Assembly (NCBI GenBank): GCA_910575275.1
Contig: CAJTEE010000005.1
Coordinates: 62,001 to 126,000 of the forward strand
Origin: Lachnospiraceae bacterium
Lineage (GTDB): Bacteria; Bacillota; Clostridia; Lachnospirales; Lachnospiraceae
Direction: 5' to 3'
DNA length: 64,000 bases
The notes under the pieces are model-generated. The model ran no database searches, was not told the origin of the DNA, and saw nothing but the letters and a program-made list of their open reading frames with translations. Made by a program: the position numbers and the translations under genes. Of this stretch, positions 16,269 through 24,819 are shown in pieces (the first letter of the stretch is position 1; every line of letters begins with the position of its first letter).

Positions 16269-16287
16269 AGTGTATCGGAAGGCAATG

Positions 16288-16303
16288 TTCAGACACGCTT
16301 TAG
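16288..16303. repeat. Short dispersed element TTCAGACACGCTYTAG, copy 1
   Basis: The 16-mer here and the one at 44782 differ at a single base. Both lie in intergenic DNA just after a gene, with an imperfect complementary AGAGTGT or GGCGTGC upstream, so each may be the right half of a transcript-end hairpin. Confidence 0.45.
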
Positions 16304-16340
16304 GATAGAGCACACAGACAAAGAGATGGGGGAACACGCG

Positions 16341-17027
16341 ATGGCGGCTGCGTTGAAGGGCGAACGGCTGGAAAAGGAGCTTCTCCGGCTGGAGGCCATG
16401 CGGGAATTTGAAAAGAAATATGCGGATTATGCACTGATCTGTGGGGTGGATGAGGCCGGCCGCGGGCCGCTTGCCGGGCCGGTCGCGGCCGGGGCTGTGA
16501 TCCTGCCAAGAGATGCGCAGATTTTATATTTGAACGATTCCAAAAAGCTCTCTGAGAAGCGCCGCGAGGAGCTGTTTTTGGAAATCAAAGAAAAGGCCGT
16601 GGCCTTTCATGTGGGGCTTGCGGGGCCAAAGCGGATCGACGAGATCAATATCCTGCAGGCCACCTACGAGGCCATGCGCGAGGCGGTAAACGGCCTTTCG
16701 GCCGTACCGGACATACTCTTAAACGACGCGGTGACGATCCCGGGGCTTCCCATGAAGCAGGTCGGGCTTGTCAAGGGCGACGCGAGAAGCGTTTCGATCG
16801 CCGCGGCGAGCATCCTGGCGAAGGTGACGAGGGATCATATCATGGCGGAGTACGACTCGCAGTATCCGCAGTACGGCTTCGCAAAGCACAAGGGCTATGG
16901 AACGGCGGCGCATATCGTGGCGCTTAAGGAATTCGGCCCGACGCCGATTCACAGAAAAAGTTTTATCGGGAAGTTTGTAAAGCAGAAGCGTGAAGAAGAA
17001 TCGGTGTCCTTGGAGGCGGACGCTTGA
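16341..17027 (+). CDS. rnhB: Ribonuclease HII
   Basis: A 228-residue type 2 RNase H that cuts RNA in RNA-DNA hybrids and removes single ribonucleotides from DNA. The active-site signature CGVDEAGRGPLAGPV carries the first Asp-Glu pair; later acidic residues are in LLNDAV and DHIMAEYDSQYP, and the C-terminal KHKGYGT segment contacts the substrate. An N-terminal 35-residue extension of charged helices is normal for Firmicutes. The start could also be the ATG five codons upstream (16326); GGGGGA fits the chosen one. The TGA overlaps the TTG start of the next gene. Confidence 0.95.
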   Translation: MAAALKGERLEKELLRLEAMREFEKKYADYALICGVDEAGRGPLAGPVAAGAVILPRDAQILYLNDSKKLSEKRREELFLEIKEKAVAFHVGLAGPKRIDEINILQATYEAMREAVNGLSAVPDILLNDAVTIPGLPMKQVGLVKGDARSVSIAAASILAKVTRDHIMAEYDSQYPQYGFAKHKGYGTAAHIVALKEFGPTPIHRKSFIGKFVKQKREEESVSLEADA

Positions 17028-17380
17028 ATACTAGACGGCTCGGAGCCGGTTATGAGGCCGCGGCGGCAGACTATCTGACCGGCCGCGGCTATACGATTTT
17101 AGAGCGCAATTACAGGACGCGCGGCGGGGAGATTGACCTGATTGCGGAGAAGGGCGGCATGCTCGTCTATGTGGAAGTCAAGTTCCGGAGCGGCGCCTGC
17201 TTTGGGGATCCTCTGGAGGCGGTCGATTACAGGAAGCAGAAAAGGATCAGCCGCGCCGCGGCGTTTCATTATGCGCGTCATGGAGCCGGGACGGAGAAAA
17301 ACGTACGGTTTGACGTGATCGGCATCTATGGGGACGGGCAGATCCGGCATGTGGAAAATGCGTTTGATTACCGAGGGTAA
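17024..17380 (+). CDS. YraN family protein (UPF0102), nuclease-like
   Basis: A 118-residue protein with a restriction-endonuclease-like core: RNYRTRGGEIDLIAEKGG and LVYVEVKFRSG supply the acidic and lysine residues of the PD-(D/E)XK type. Its cellular role is poorly known, but it commonly follows rnhB. The start is TTG, 7 bases after GGAGG, and it overlaps the rnhB stop by four bases. An alternative start is not visible. Complete. Confidence 0.9.
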   Translation: MNTRRLGAGYEAAAADYLTGRGYTILERNYRTRGGEIDLIAEKGGMLVYVEVKFRSGACFGDPLEAVDYRKQKRISRAAAFHYARHGAGTEKNVRFDVIGIYGDGQIRHVENAFDYRG

Positions 17381-17422
17381 AAATTTGGCGAAATTTGTAG
17401 TGTATTTGGGAAGAAAATGTGA

Positions 17423-17428
17423 TATGAT
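17423..17428 (+). promoter_or_regulatory. Possible extended -10 promoter for the DUF5717 operon
   Basis: TGATATGAT, an extended -10 type sequence, lies 60 bases before the DUF5717 start in AT-rich DNA; no clear -35 box is present at 17 bases. Confidence 0.35.
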
Positions 17429-17487
17429 AGAAATGTTAATCGTATTACAAATGTTACGGAGATATTAACAGATCAAGGTGGTTACTT

Positions 17488-20400
17488 ATGAGAGAGCGGA
17501 TCAACCGTCTGGCCCGGGGGATCGTTGACGCGGATCCTCCGAAGCTGTTTCTTTCGCCGAGGGAGGTGGAGGAGACGCTGGGGAGCAATACGCTTTATAA
17601 AAGGGAGCTGTATCTGTCCAGCGAGAACAATCTGCACATTAAGGGGCTGGTGTATTCGAGCCATTCCCGGGTACGGATTATAAACAGCGCGTTCGGCGGG
17701 CTGCGCAATCACATCACCTATGAGGTGGATACTTCCTGGTGTGAAAACGGGGATACGATCAAGGGAACAATTTTATTGGTGACAAACGGGGGGGAAGTTT
17801 CGGTCCCCTTTCTTTTCCGTGTAGAAACGACGGCTTCCGTCAAGGTGCTGACGACGCTGACGACGGTGGAGAGCTTCGTGGAGCTCGCGAAAAAGGACAT
17901 GGATATGGCGCTCAGGCTCATGGAATACCAGGATTTTACCGAGGCCGCTTTCATGCAGGACATGCATGTGCGCACGGTCTATGAGGGGCTTAAGGGCCAT
18001 GGGAACAGGCAGAATGCGCTGGAGGAGTTCTTTCTGGCGTTAAATGCCAAGGAGCCGATCGAGCTGATGGTTTCCTCCGCGAGAAAATTTTATGAAAACC
18101 CGTCAGGGGTTTTGACCGATAAAGTGATGCTCCGCAAGAACACCTGGGGCTATCTGTATCTGGAGGTGCGGGCGGACGGCGAATTCATCGAGCTTGCAAA
18201 AAAGACCGTTACGCAGGCGGATTTCACGGACGACCGCTTCGAGCTGCGCTTTAAAATTCATCCGGAGCGCATGCATAAAGGGAAAAACCTGGGAGCGATC
18301 CGGCTTTTGGCATCCCATGGGGAGACGGTGATCCGGATCGAGGCCATGGGGGATACGACCGTGGATATCACCGGACGGGAGAACGAGGTCAGCAAGAGCG
18401 GTATCTGCCAGTATCTGAAGCTTCGGGAGAGCTATGAAAACGGAAGCTGCACGGATGGAAACATGGTGGAAAAGCTGCAGAAGGAGCTGGATGTCATCCG
18501 CGCCACGCGGGGGAATTCCCTGCTGCTTTCACTCCTTCAGGCGGAAAACGAGCTGGAGGCAGGCCATCCGGAGCAGGCGGCGCTCTGCCTCGATGAGTGT
18601 AAGAGCGAGGCTCTGGCGGTGCGGGAGCAGAAGGGGACGATCTACTGCTATTACCAGTATCTGCAATATCTTGTGAATCCGGATCCGGATAAAAAGGAGG
18701 TCGTCCTGCGGCTTTTGCGCAGGAAGCTGGATTCGAGGAAGGGACGCTTTTATCTGCACATGCTACTCCTAAAGCTGGAGCCGGAGCTGTACGGGGATGA
18801 GGAGGGGCTCTATGCGAGCCTCAGAGAGCAGTATGAAAACGGCTGCACGAGCCCGTTCCTTTACGGACGGGCATGCCGGATCTTAAATAACAATCCGGCC
18901 CTTTTGCGGGTCATGGATGAATTTGCGCTTCAGGTCCTGTACTATGGCGCGAAGCACGCGCTGTTCGGGGAGGCGCTTTCCATGCGCGCGGCGGATCTGG
19001 CGGCGGGAAGCAAATTTTATCACCGCCTGTATTGCCGGGCGCTTTCCGGGCTGTATGAACGTTTCCCGAAGACGGAGCTCTTGAGCGCGGTCTGCTGCCT
19101 GCTGATCAAAGGAAATCTCCGTGACGCAAAGGCCTTTGCATGGTATGAGAAGGGCGTCGAGGCGGAGATCGGCTTGACGCGGCTTTATGAATATTATCTG
19201 TATTCCCTGCCGGAGGAGTTCGACCGTGTGATGCCCAGACAGGTGCTTTTGTATTTCTCCTATGAGAACAGCCATCTGGACCGCAAAAGCCGGTCGGTGC
19301 TCTATAAAAATGTGCTGGCCTCCTTAAAGCCGGAGGACTCGCTGTATCAGACATATGAGCGGGAGATGGAAAAGTTTGCGATGGAGCAGCTTTTCGAGTC
19401 CCGGATCAACAGCTGCCTGGCGGTGATCTACAAGCACATGATCTACCGGGATGTGATTGATAAGGAGGTAGCGAAGGTGCTGCCCGCGGTGCTTCGGTCC
19501 AACCGGATCGTGTGCAGGGACGCGGCCATGAAATACGTGGTGGTCTGCAATGAATTTCTGACCGGGGAGGATGCGTATCCTTTGACGGATGGTGTCGCCT
19601 ATGTGCCGCTGTTTTTCGACGACTGCGTGCTTTTGTTTCAGGATACGTATGGCAACCGCTATCTGGACGTCGCCTGTACGAAGGAGCCGGTGCTCGATGA
19701 AAAGGAGCTGGAGGAGAAGTGCTTTGAGGTGTTCCCGGATCACCCGATGTTAAAAATGCGGGAATGTCTGCGGATCATGGAAAAGGAGGAGCTCACGGCG
19801 GAGGAGACGGGGCGCCTGGAGCGTGCGCTCGATGAGCTACCGATCAAGCCCCTGTATCAGCAGAAAATGCTGACAAAGATCATTTCCTATTATAAAAGCC
19901 GGGTCGAGAGCGAGGATGGGGTCATGCCGGGCCGCGGCGGGACCTATCTTCTCCGCCTAGATAAAAAGAACCTGACGCGCGGGGAGCGGGCCGGCGTCTG
20001 CGAGACCCTGATCTCACAGAACTACTTTACCGAGGCGTATGCGATGCTCCGGCAGTTCGGGGAGGATGGCGTGCGCTTAAGGCCGCTTGCCAGGCTGTGC
20101 AGCAAGGTGATTTTACAGCGTATGTTCGCGGAGGATGCGCTTCTTTTGCATATGGCGCACCGGGTCTTTGCGTCGGGAAAGGGCGACAGTGTAATCCTCG
20201 ACTATCTCTGCGAACACTATAACGGCGGTTGTGACGAGATGTACCGAATCCTGGTGCAGGCGGTCAGAGAACACGTGGAGACGTATGATATGGAGGAGCG
20301 GCTTCTAGGACAGCTTATGTTTACGGGAAGTGGCCGCCACCTAGATACGGTATTTGACTTTTATATCAATCGCAAGAGGGCCGGCGAGATGATCGTAAAG

Positions 20401-21066
20401 GCGTATTTTACGATCAAGTCTGTGGAGTATTTTCTGCGGGATATCGTGCCCGGGGACAAGGTGTTTGCCTATCTGGAGGGCGCCGTGAATTCGAGCGCGG
20501 AGCTCTGGAAGGTGCCGGAGATCTATCTTCTCGCTGTGGCGCGCTATTATTCGGAGCTGGCGTCGTTGAACGAGGAGCAGCAGGAGCTGTGCAAAAGGAT
20601 CATGACGCAGCTTTTGGACGAGGGGATGATCTTTTCCTGGTTTAAGAAGCTATCGCGGTACGTGGAGCTCTCGGGCGATATCTTGGATAAGGAGATCATC
20701 GAGTACCACGGGCGGGCCGACGTGCGCCCGATCCTCAAGGTGCGTGTCTTGCCGGATGAGGAGGAGTTTCATGAGGAGGAGCTACGCCCGGTCTACAAGG
20801 GGATCTATGTGCGCCAGAAGGTGCTGTTCGAGGGTGAGATCATGGAGTATGAGGTCTACGAGGAGGAGAACGGCTCTCCAGTTAAAAAGGCCGGGGGAGA
20901 GATCGCCTGTGCGGAGGTCCCGGCGGGCGATAAGGGAAACCGCTTCTCGTGCCTGAACTCGATGAGCATGTATATAAATCTTAAGGATGACGAAAAGCTG
21001 AAGGACGCCATGCTTAAGTATGTGACGGATGACAGGAAGGTCGAAAGACTGTTCCCGCTGGCGTAG
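17488..21066 (+). CDS. DUF5717 family giant protein with helical-repeat core
   Basis: A 1192-residue protein without signal peptide or membrane helices, so cytoplasmic. I recognise the start MRERINRLARGIVDADPP as the DUF5717 type of Lachnospiraceae; no function is known to me. Visible layout: a beta-rich domain at about 17-120 (LSSENNLHIKGLVYSSHSRV, TYEVDTSWCENGDTIKGTI), a second beta-rich domain at 200-290, then a long alpha-helical solenoid of TPR-like helix pairs from about 310 to 1080, and a beta-rich C terminus. Such an architecture suits a scaffold. It is preceded by AAGGTGG and heads an operon with an Hsp70/actin-like protein (15 bp downstream) and a TPR protein. Complete, with housekeeping-like codon use. 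Confidence 0.75.
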   Translation: MRERINRLARGIVDADPPKLFLSPREVEETLGSNTLYKRELYLSSENNLHIKGLVYSSHSRVRIINSAFGGLRNHITYEVDTSWCENGDTIKGTILLVTNGGEVSVPFLFRVETTASVKVLTTLTTVESFVELAKKDMDMALRLMEYQDFTEAAFMQDMHVRTVYEGLKGHGNRQNALEEFFLALNAKEPIELMVSSARKFYENPSGVLTDKVMLRKNTWGYLYLEVRADGEFIELAKKTVTQADFTDDRFELRFKIHPERMHKGKNLGAIRLLASHGETVIRIEAMGDTTVDITGRENEVSKSGICQYLKLRESYENGSCTDGNMVEKLQKELDVIRATRGNSLLLSLLQAENELEAGHPEQAALCLDECKSEALAVREQKGTIYCYYQYLQYLVNPDPDKKEVVLRLLRRKLDSRKGRFYLHMLLLKLEPELYGDEEGLYASLREQYENGCTSPFLYGRACRILNNNPALLRVMDEFALQVLYYGAKHALFGEALSMRAADLAAGSKFYHRLYCRALSGLYERFPKTELLSAVCCLLIKGNLRDAKAFAWYEKGVEAEIGLTRLYEYYLYSLPEEFDRVMPRQVLLYFSYENSHLDRKSRSVLYKNVLASLKPEDSLYQTYEREMEKFAMEQLFESRINSCLAVIYKHMIYRDVIDKEVAKVLPAVLRSNRIVCRDAAMKYVVVCNEFLTGEDAYPLTDGVAYVPLFFDDCVLLFQDTYGNRYLDVACTKEPVLDEKELEEKCFEVFPDHPMLKMRECLRIMEKEELTAEETGRLERALDELPIKPLYQQKMLTKIISYYKSRVESEDGVMPGRGGTYLLRLDKKNLTRGERAGVCETLISQNYFTEAYAMLRQFGEDGVRLRPLARLCSKVILQRMFAEDALLLHMAHRVFASGKGDSVILDYLCEHYNGGCDEMYRILVQAVREHVETYDMEERLLGQLMFTGSGRHLDTVFDFYINRKRAGEMIVKAYFTIKSVEYFLRDIVPGDKVFAYLEGAVNSSAELWKVPEIYLLAVARYYSELASLNEEQQELCKRIMTQLLDEGMIFSWFKKLSRYVELSGDILDKEIIEYHGRADVRPILKVRVLPDEEEFHEEELRPVYKGIYVRQKVLFEGEIMEYEVYEEENGSPVKKAGGEIACAEVPAGDKGNRFSCLNSMSMYINLKDDEKLKDAMLKYVTDDRKVERLFPLA

Positions 21067-21081
21067 GATGAGGGGGCTGTG

Positions 21082-22308
21082 ATGGAAAAACTGATGATCG
21101 GGATCGAACTTTGCGATGCCTATACGCAGGCGGCGGTCCTCGGCAGGGAGGAGGCCTGGGGGCTTCCGACGGTGATCTGCCGGAAAAAAACAGCCGAGGA
21201 ATGGTGCATCGGTGAGGAGGCGTACCGGTATACGTTGGTGGGCGAGGGCGTGATCGTGGACAAGCTTTTAAGCTTGGCGGTCAAGGAGGGAACCGCGACG
21301 ATCAGCGGCGTGAAGTATACGGGAAGCGGGCTTTTGAGGAATTTTCTGGAAAAGCTGCTTGCGATGATCTTTGCAGAGTACCCTGGGGCAGGAGTGGATC
21401 AGCTCGTGATCAGCCTTCAAAATATGGAGATGAAGCTGATGGATGAGCTGTCGGCGGCCGCGGAGGCGCTTGGGATTCCCAGAGAGCGGTTCCATATCGC
21501 GAGCCATACGGAATGCTTCGTCTACTATGTGCTGAATCAGCGGCGCGACATCTGGGGCGGGCAGGTCGGCATGTTTGCCTTGTCAAATGAGGATCTGCGC
21601 TATTATGAATTAAAAATCGTGCGGGGTCCCAGACAGATGACCGCTTGGGCCGATCATGAGGAGCTGGAGGAGGGCTTTGCCTTAAGTGTGCTCGATACGG
21701 GCTCGGGCGCGAAGATGGCGGATAAGATTCTCTGCGCCTGCGCGGACCGGTTTCTGCAAAAACGCCTGTTTTCTGCGGTATTCCTGACGGGAAAGGGCTT
21801 TGCAAAGACGGACTGGGCGCCTGACTTCATGAAGCAGGTCTGCGCAAAGCGCCGCGTGTTTACAGAGCCGGCTCTGTTTGCGCGCGGAGCGGCCATGAAG
21901 GCGGAGGATTACCGGCGCGAGAGATCGTCGTACCCGTTTGTATGCCTCTGTGAGGGAAAGCTGCGCTCGACGGTCTCCATGGAGGTGATCCGCCGGGATA
22001 CGAAGGTGTCGATGGCGCTCGCGTCGGCCGGGGAGAGCTGGTACGAGGCGCGCAGCGTCATGGAGGTCATTCTGGATGACCAGGACTATATCGAGCTTAC
22101 GGTGACGCCGCAGCAGGACCCGAAGCAGAAGCGGACCGTTAAGATCCCGTTAGAGGGCTTTCCCAAGCGGCCGAATAAGACGACGAGGGTGCGGATCGCC
22201 GTGGGATTTCTGGATGAGAAAACGATGGTCGTGAAGCTTGTGGATCGGGGCTTTGGGGAATTATTTCCGAAGACCGGTCTGGAGATCCGCCAGGAGGTGA
22301 TGGTATGA
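21082..22308 (+). CDS. DUF5716-like protein with degenerate Hsp70/actin fold
   Basis: A 408-residue protein that I read as an Hsp70-like relative, DUF5716 by pattern. MIGIELCDAYTQAAVLG (5-21) corresponds to the phosphate-1 segment [17 protein letters not shown] of DnaK from this window. SHTECFVYYVLNQ (141-153) takes the place of the DnaK connect segment [21 protein letters not shown] (233-240) with FTEPALFARGAAMKA (260-274) corresponds to the adenosine segment LLVGGSTR with [13 protein letters not shown]. The phosphate-2 region (GGQVGMFALSNEDLRYYEL) lacks the glycine triplet, so ATP hydrolysis may be lost. About 120 residues of beta structure follow, where DnaK has its substrate domain. ATG after AGGGGG; a GTG directly before it is less likely. 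It overlaps the next gene by 4 bp. Confidence 0.7.
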   Translation: MEKLMIGIELCDAYTQAAVLGREEAWGLPTVICRKKTAEEWCIGEEAYRYTLVGEGVIVDKLLSLAVKEGTATISGVKYTGSGLLRNFLEKLLAMIFAEYPGAGVDQLVISLQNMEMKLMDELSAAAEALGIPRERFHIASHTECFVYYVLNQRRDIWGGQVGMFALSNEDLRYYELKIVRGPRQMTAWADHEELEEGFALSVLDTGSGAKMADKILCACADRFLQKRLFSAVFLTGKGFAKTDWAPDFMKQVCAKRRVFTEPALFARGAAMKAEDYRRERSSYPFVCLCEGKLRSTVSMEVIRRDTKVSMALASAGESWYEARSVMEVILDDQDYIELTVTPQQDPKQKRTVKIPLEGFPKRPNKTTRVRIAVGFLDEKTMVVKLVDRGFGELFPKTGLEIRQEVMV

Positions 22309-23348
22309 GTCTTCTGCTTTGCAGACAGGAGCCGGTGGAGAACCCGTTTTACATCGAGGAGCTGGGGCTCTATCTCTATTCCTCACAGGAGTTAAGCTAT
22401 GTGATCGGCAATCATCCGCTTCTGGTGATGGAGAATTTTGTCGATGATCGTCTGATTTTGTTTTTGCGGAGCGAGCTTCGGATGCCGTTTCTTGCGGAGC
22501 GGCTGGAGAAATGGATCAAGGGCCGCGGGCCGTCTGACGAGCTGCTGTTTCAGATCCTGGCGGACTGCGCGTATTACTCGCCGCAGGAACAGACGAAATT
22601 CAGGCAGCAGGTGACGGCGTACCGGAAGCTTGCGGCGCATGAGTATGAAAAGAAGCGGGCGGACTATTTTTATTCACTCGGCCTTTATGGGAAGGCGGCG
22701 TCGATGTACGAGAGGATTTTGGAGGCGGCGCGCGAGAAGGGCCTCTCCGGGGAGTTTAGGGGGAAGATCTGGAATAACATTGCGGCGTGTTATACCAAGC
22801 TTTTTTGTTTTCAGAAGGCCATGCATGCGTATGACTGCGCATGGAATGAGGATGAGAAGACGGAGTATGTGAAGCGGATGTATTTCCTGACGCGTATGCA
22901 GCCGGGGATCGAAGTGAAGGAGCGGTATCTGGAGCGGATGTCCGAGACGGCAAAGGCGGAATGGGATCCGGAGTGGCAGGCGGCCGGGGAAGGCGCAGGC
23001 ACACAGGAGAAAGCAGATGACCCGGAAAAATCGGAGCCGGAACGGGAGAGCGCAGAGGAGAGTGTGAAAGAGGACACGGACGCTGCCAAAAAGGGCGGCA
23101 AGGCAGAGCCGGGGACGGACGGGGGCGCGAAGGACGGGAAAACCCAAAAGGCCGGGAATGCGAAGGAAGGGAAGCCTGAAACAGACGGGAAAGCGGGGAA
23201 GGCTAAAAGGTCGGAAGAAGGAAAGACCGGTGAGCCGGATGCCATAGAGGAGATACGAGAAATTTTCGCAAAGGACCCGATCAAGCGGCTTTCGCAGGCG
23301 GGAAGCGTGGTGAACCGGTGGAAGGTGGAGTATCGGAGGATGATATAG
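22305..23348 (+). CDS. TPR protein with charged linker, third gene of the DUF5717 operon
   Basis: A 347-residue cytoplasmic protein. Residues 1-110 form a helical domain; 110-200 contain TPR-like pairs (YFYSLGLYGKAASMYERIL; KIWNNIAACYTKLFCFQKAM). Residues 235-310 are a low-complexity linker rich in Lys, Glu, Gly and Asp. The last 35 residues become ordered again (EEIREIFAKDPIKRLSQAG then NRWKVEYRRMI) and look like a conserved docking peptide at the end of a tether. It shares ATGA with the DUF5716-like gene, so the two are translationally coupled and likely act in one complex. I know no function for it. A strong terminator follows after 58 bases. Confidence 0.7.
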   Translation: MSLLLCRQEPVENPFYIEELGLYLYSSQELSYVIGNHPLLVMENFVDDRLILFLRSELRMPFLAERLEKWIKGRGPSDELLFQILADCAYYSPQEQTKFRQQVTAYRKLAAHEYEKKRADYFYSLGLYGKAASMYERILEAAREKGLSGEFRGKIWNNIAACYTKLFCFQKAMHAYDCAWNEDEKTEYVKRMYFLTRMQPGIEVKERYLERMSETAKAEWDPEWQAAGEGAGTQEKADDPEKSEPERESAEESVKEDTDAAKKGGKAEPGTDGGAKDGKTQKAGNAKEGKPETDGKAGKAKRSEEGKTGEPDAIEEIREIFAKDPIKRLSQAGSVVNRWKVEYRRMI

Positions 23349-23406
23349 GGCGAGAGGTCTGGAGAGACCGGGCCGGAAAGGCTGACATAGATGGTTTTAC
23401 AGTCAG

Positions 23407-23435
23407 GAGCCAATCAAAAAGATTGGCTCTTTTTT
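23407..23435 (+). terminator. Strong intrinsic terminator of the DUF5717 operon
   Basis: GAGCCAATC and GATTGGCTC form a perfect 9-bp stem with a five-A loop followed by six T. Confidence 0.92.
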
Positions 23436-23520
23436 GTCGCCTGTTTTTATCATGTAGAGGGTAAGAATCCAGGAAACAAGGCCGAATCCGTTTACAGCTA
23501 TCAGAAAGAGAGGAAAGATT

Positions 23521-23769
23521 ATGAATGATAATCTCAGACAGCTTTTTGAGGCAGCAGGAACACAAGAAGAATTTTCCAAAACGGACATGATGCTCGACGC
23601 CGAGTGTGAAAAACGTCTGCGGCTCTATAAAGAACGCCTGCAGGATATAGGATATGAACCGATACGAGATGTGGTTTATTCCATATCCTGTTTTTCCAAG
23701 CGGTTAGCCTTTGAAATCGGCTTTAAGAGGGTTATCAGACTTGTCATGGAATGTATGAGGAAGAATTAG
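23521..23769 (+). CDS. Small hypothetical protein (possibly DUF6809-like)
   Basis: An 82-residue acidic-to-basic helical protein with a convincing ribosome site (GAGAGGAAAG). The C-terminal segment FSKRLAFEIGFKRVIRLVMEC resembles the end of DUF6809 proteins that are common in Lachnospiraceae accessory regions, but this is only a visual impression. No membrane helix, signal or catalytic motif. It lies between a strong terminator and a patch of gene fragments. Confidence 0.5.
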   Translation: MNDNLRQLFEAAGTQEEFSKTDMMLDAECEKRLRLYKERLQDIGYEPIRDVVYSISCFSKRLAFEIGFKRVIRLVMECMRKN

Positions 23770-23770
23770 G

Positions 23771-23917
23771 TTACATAAGATCAATCATCTTTAGAATACG
23801 CTCCTTTTTTCCAGTATCGCACTTTTCCAATGCCTTTAATATTGCGCCGTCTAAAGCAGTTTCTGATTTTATATACTGGTTTGATAATAAATAGTCGATT
23901 GTGGTGTCTTGGGGATT
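23771..23917 (-). pseudogene. C-terminal gene fragment of unknown family
   Basis: On the minus strand about 45 residues (YLLSNQYIKSETALDGAILKAL followed by EKCDTGKKERILKMIDLM in two parts) read like the helical C terminus of a regulator, ending in a stop one base after the neighbouring small gene. Upstream of about 23917 this frame runs through an unrelated oppositely oriented fragment, so no start can be assigned. The family is not recognised. Confidence 0.35.
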
Positions 23918-23929
23918 TATAAGACTGCA

Positions 23930-24232
23930 TTTATGAATGAAACCTTTAAGGACTATGCGAGTGGGCCTGTAAATAAGAAGCTGTTTGATACGCATAAGTC
24001 CAGACGTATTGTGCGGAAAAGTGATTATCCGCTGTCGCATGTTTTATCGGAATCAGAAAGGCGCCATATGGACAATGTGATCAACATGTACAGAGACGAG
24101 GATGGGGATACGCTAAGGAAGTATACGCATACGGAGAGGCCATGGAAGGAGACGAGGGGAGAGCTTAAGAATAGTGAGAGCGATAACAGGGCCATACCGA
24201 ATGTGTTGATGATGGAATATTATCATAATTAG
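23930..24232 (+). pseudogene. Truncated Panacea/SocA-like (DUF4065) antitoxin-type protein
   Basis: The translation YASGPVNKKLFDTH followed by LSESERRHMDNVINMY and THTERPWKETRGEL matches the central and C-terminal parts of Panacea-domain proteins (SocA/GepA, DUF4065), which serve as antitoxins in several toxin-antitoxin systems. The N-terminal 35-40 residues expected for the domain are missing; instead the frame abuts the minus-strand fragment. No toxin gene is adjacent. I read it as a degraded accessory-gene remnant. Confidence 0.6.
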
Positions 24233-24464
24233 TAGTTGAGGATTTTATGCCAATAGATGCGGATTCGATCGGTTCTTGATACGTGTCAATGGTTCTTAGG
24301 ACTGCGCAGGGGCTTCTACACTCCGTTTTGGTCGGTTCTGAACAAGCGCCGCTGGCCTTAGAGCCGCGAAGCGATTTTATATGGCCGTATGCCGTATCAG
24401 TTCGGACGTCGTCCGAACTGTTCCTTTTGTATGTCACTGTGGGCCATAACGCACAAATCCCCTC

Positions 24465-24494
24465 TTGACAATCCCCCACTACTTGCCGTATAGT
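24465..24494 (+). promoter_or_regulatory. Promoter of the T-box transcript
   Basis: TTGACA and TATAGT are separated by 18 bases, directly upstream of the leader. The 230 bases before it (24233-24464) contain no gene that I can support. Confidence 0.75.
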
Positions 24495-24799
24495 AGAGGA
24501 CATAGGAAAAAGGCGTTGATGGAGAGGAGTACGCCCCGTATGCCGACAGAGAGAGCTGCCCGCGGGCTGGAAGGCGGCTTGGGATTTTTATGGGACGGAA
24601 GGTGGCTTCGGAGCCTGGATGGGGAACGCGGGAGCTTTTGAGGCTCCCGGGAAGTAGCCGTCTGCGGGTGGTTTCCGTTAAAGACCCAAAGGAGGCCGCG
24701 GGCCGGAAGCGCATAGAAAGCGTGCGTTCCGGACGGCGGTGAATAAAGGTGGTAACGCGGTTTTCGCCCTTTGCATGGAGACATGCAGGGGGCGTTTTT
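24495..24799 (+). promoter_or_regulatory. T-box riboswitch leader (probably valine-responsive)
   Basis: The leader holds a long stem I region with the AGAGAG segment of T-box stem I, and the T-box core AAGGTGGTAACGCGG at 24746-24760, which pairs with the free CCA end of uncharged tRNA. A terminator hairpin with TTTTT follows at 24765-24799. Uncharged tRNA would stabilise the antiterminator and let transcription into the downstream GNAT and valS genes. The TGGT in the core fits a tRNA with discriminator base A, as for valine. I could not place the specifier codon securely, so the amino acid rests on the presence of valS 720 bp further on. Confidence 0.85.
24765..24799 (+). terminator. T-box regulated terminator
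   Basis: CGCCC with TTGCATG pairs with CATGCAG and GGGCG around a GAGA loop, followed by five T. It is mutually exclusive with the antiterminator formed by the T-box core just upstream. Confidence 0.85.
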
Positions 24800-24819
24800 G
24801 TGTGAAGGGAGAGCTGCTT

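Noticed and set aside
22674-23413. Overlapping minus-strand frames across the third gene of the DUF5717 operon
   Set aside because: They arise from the low-complexity charged linker read in reverse.
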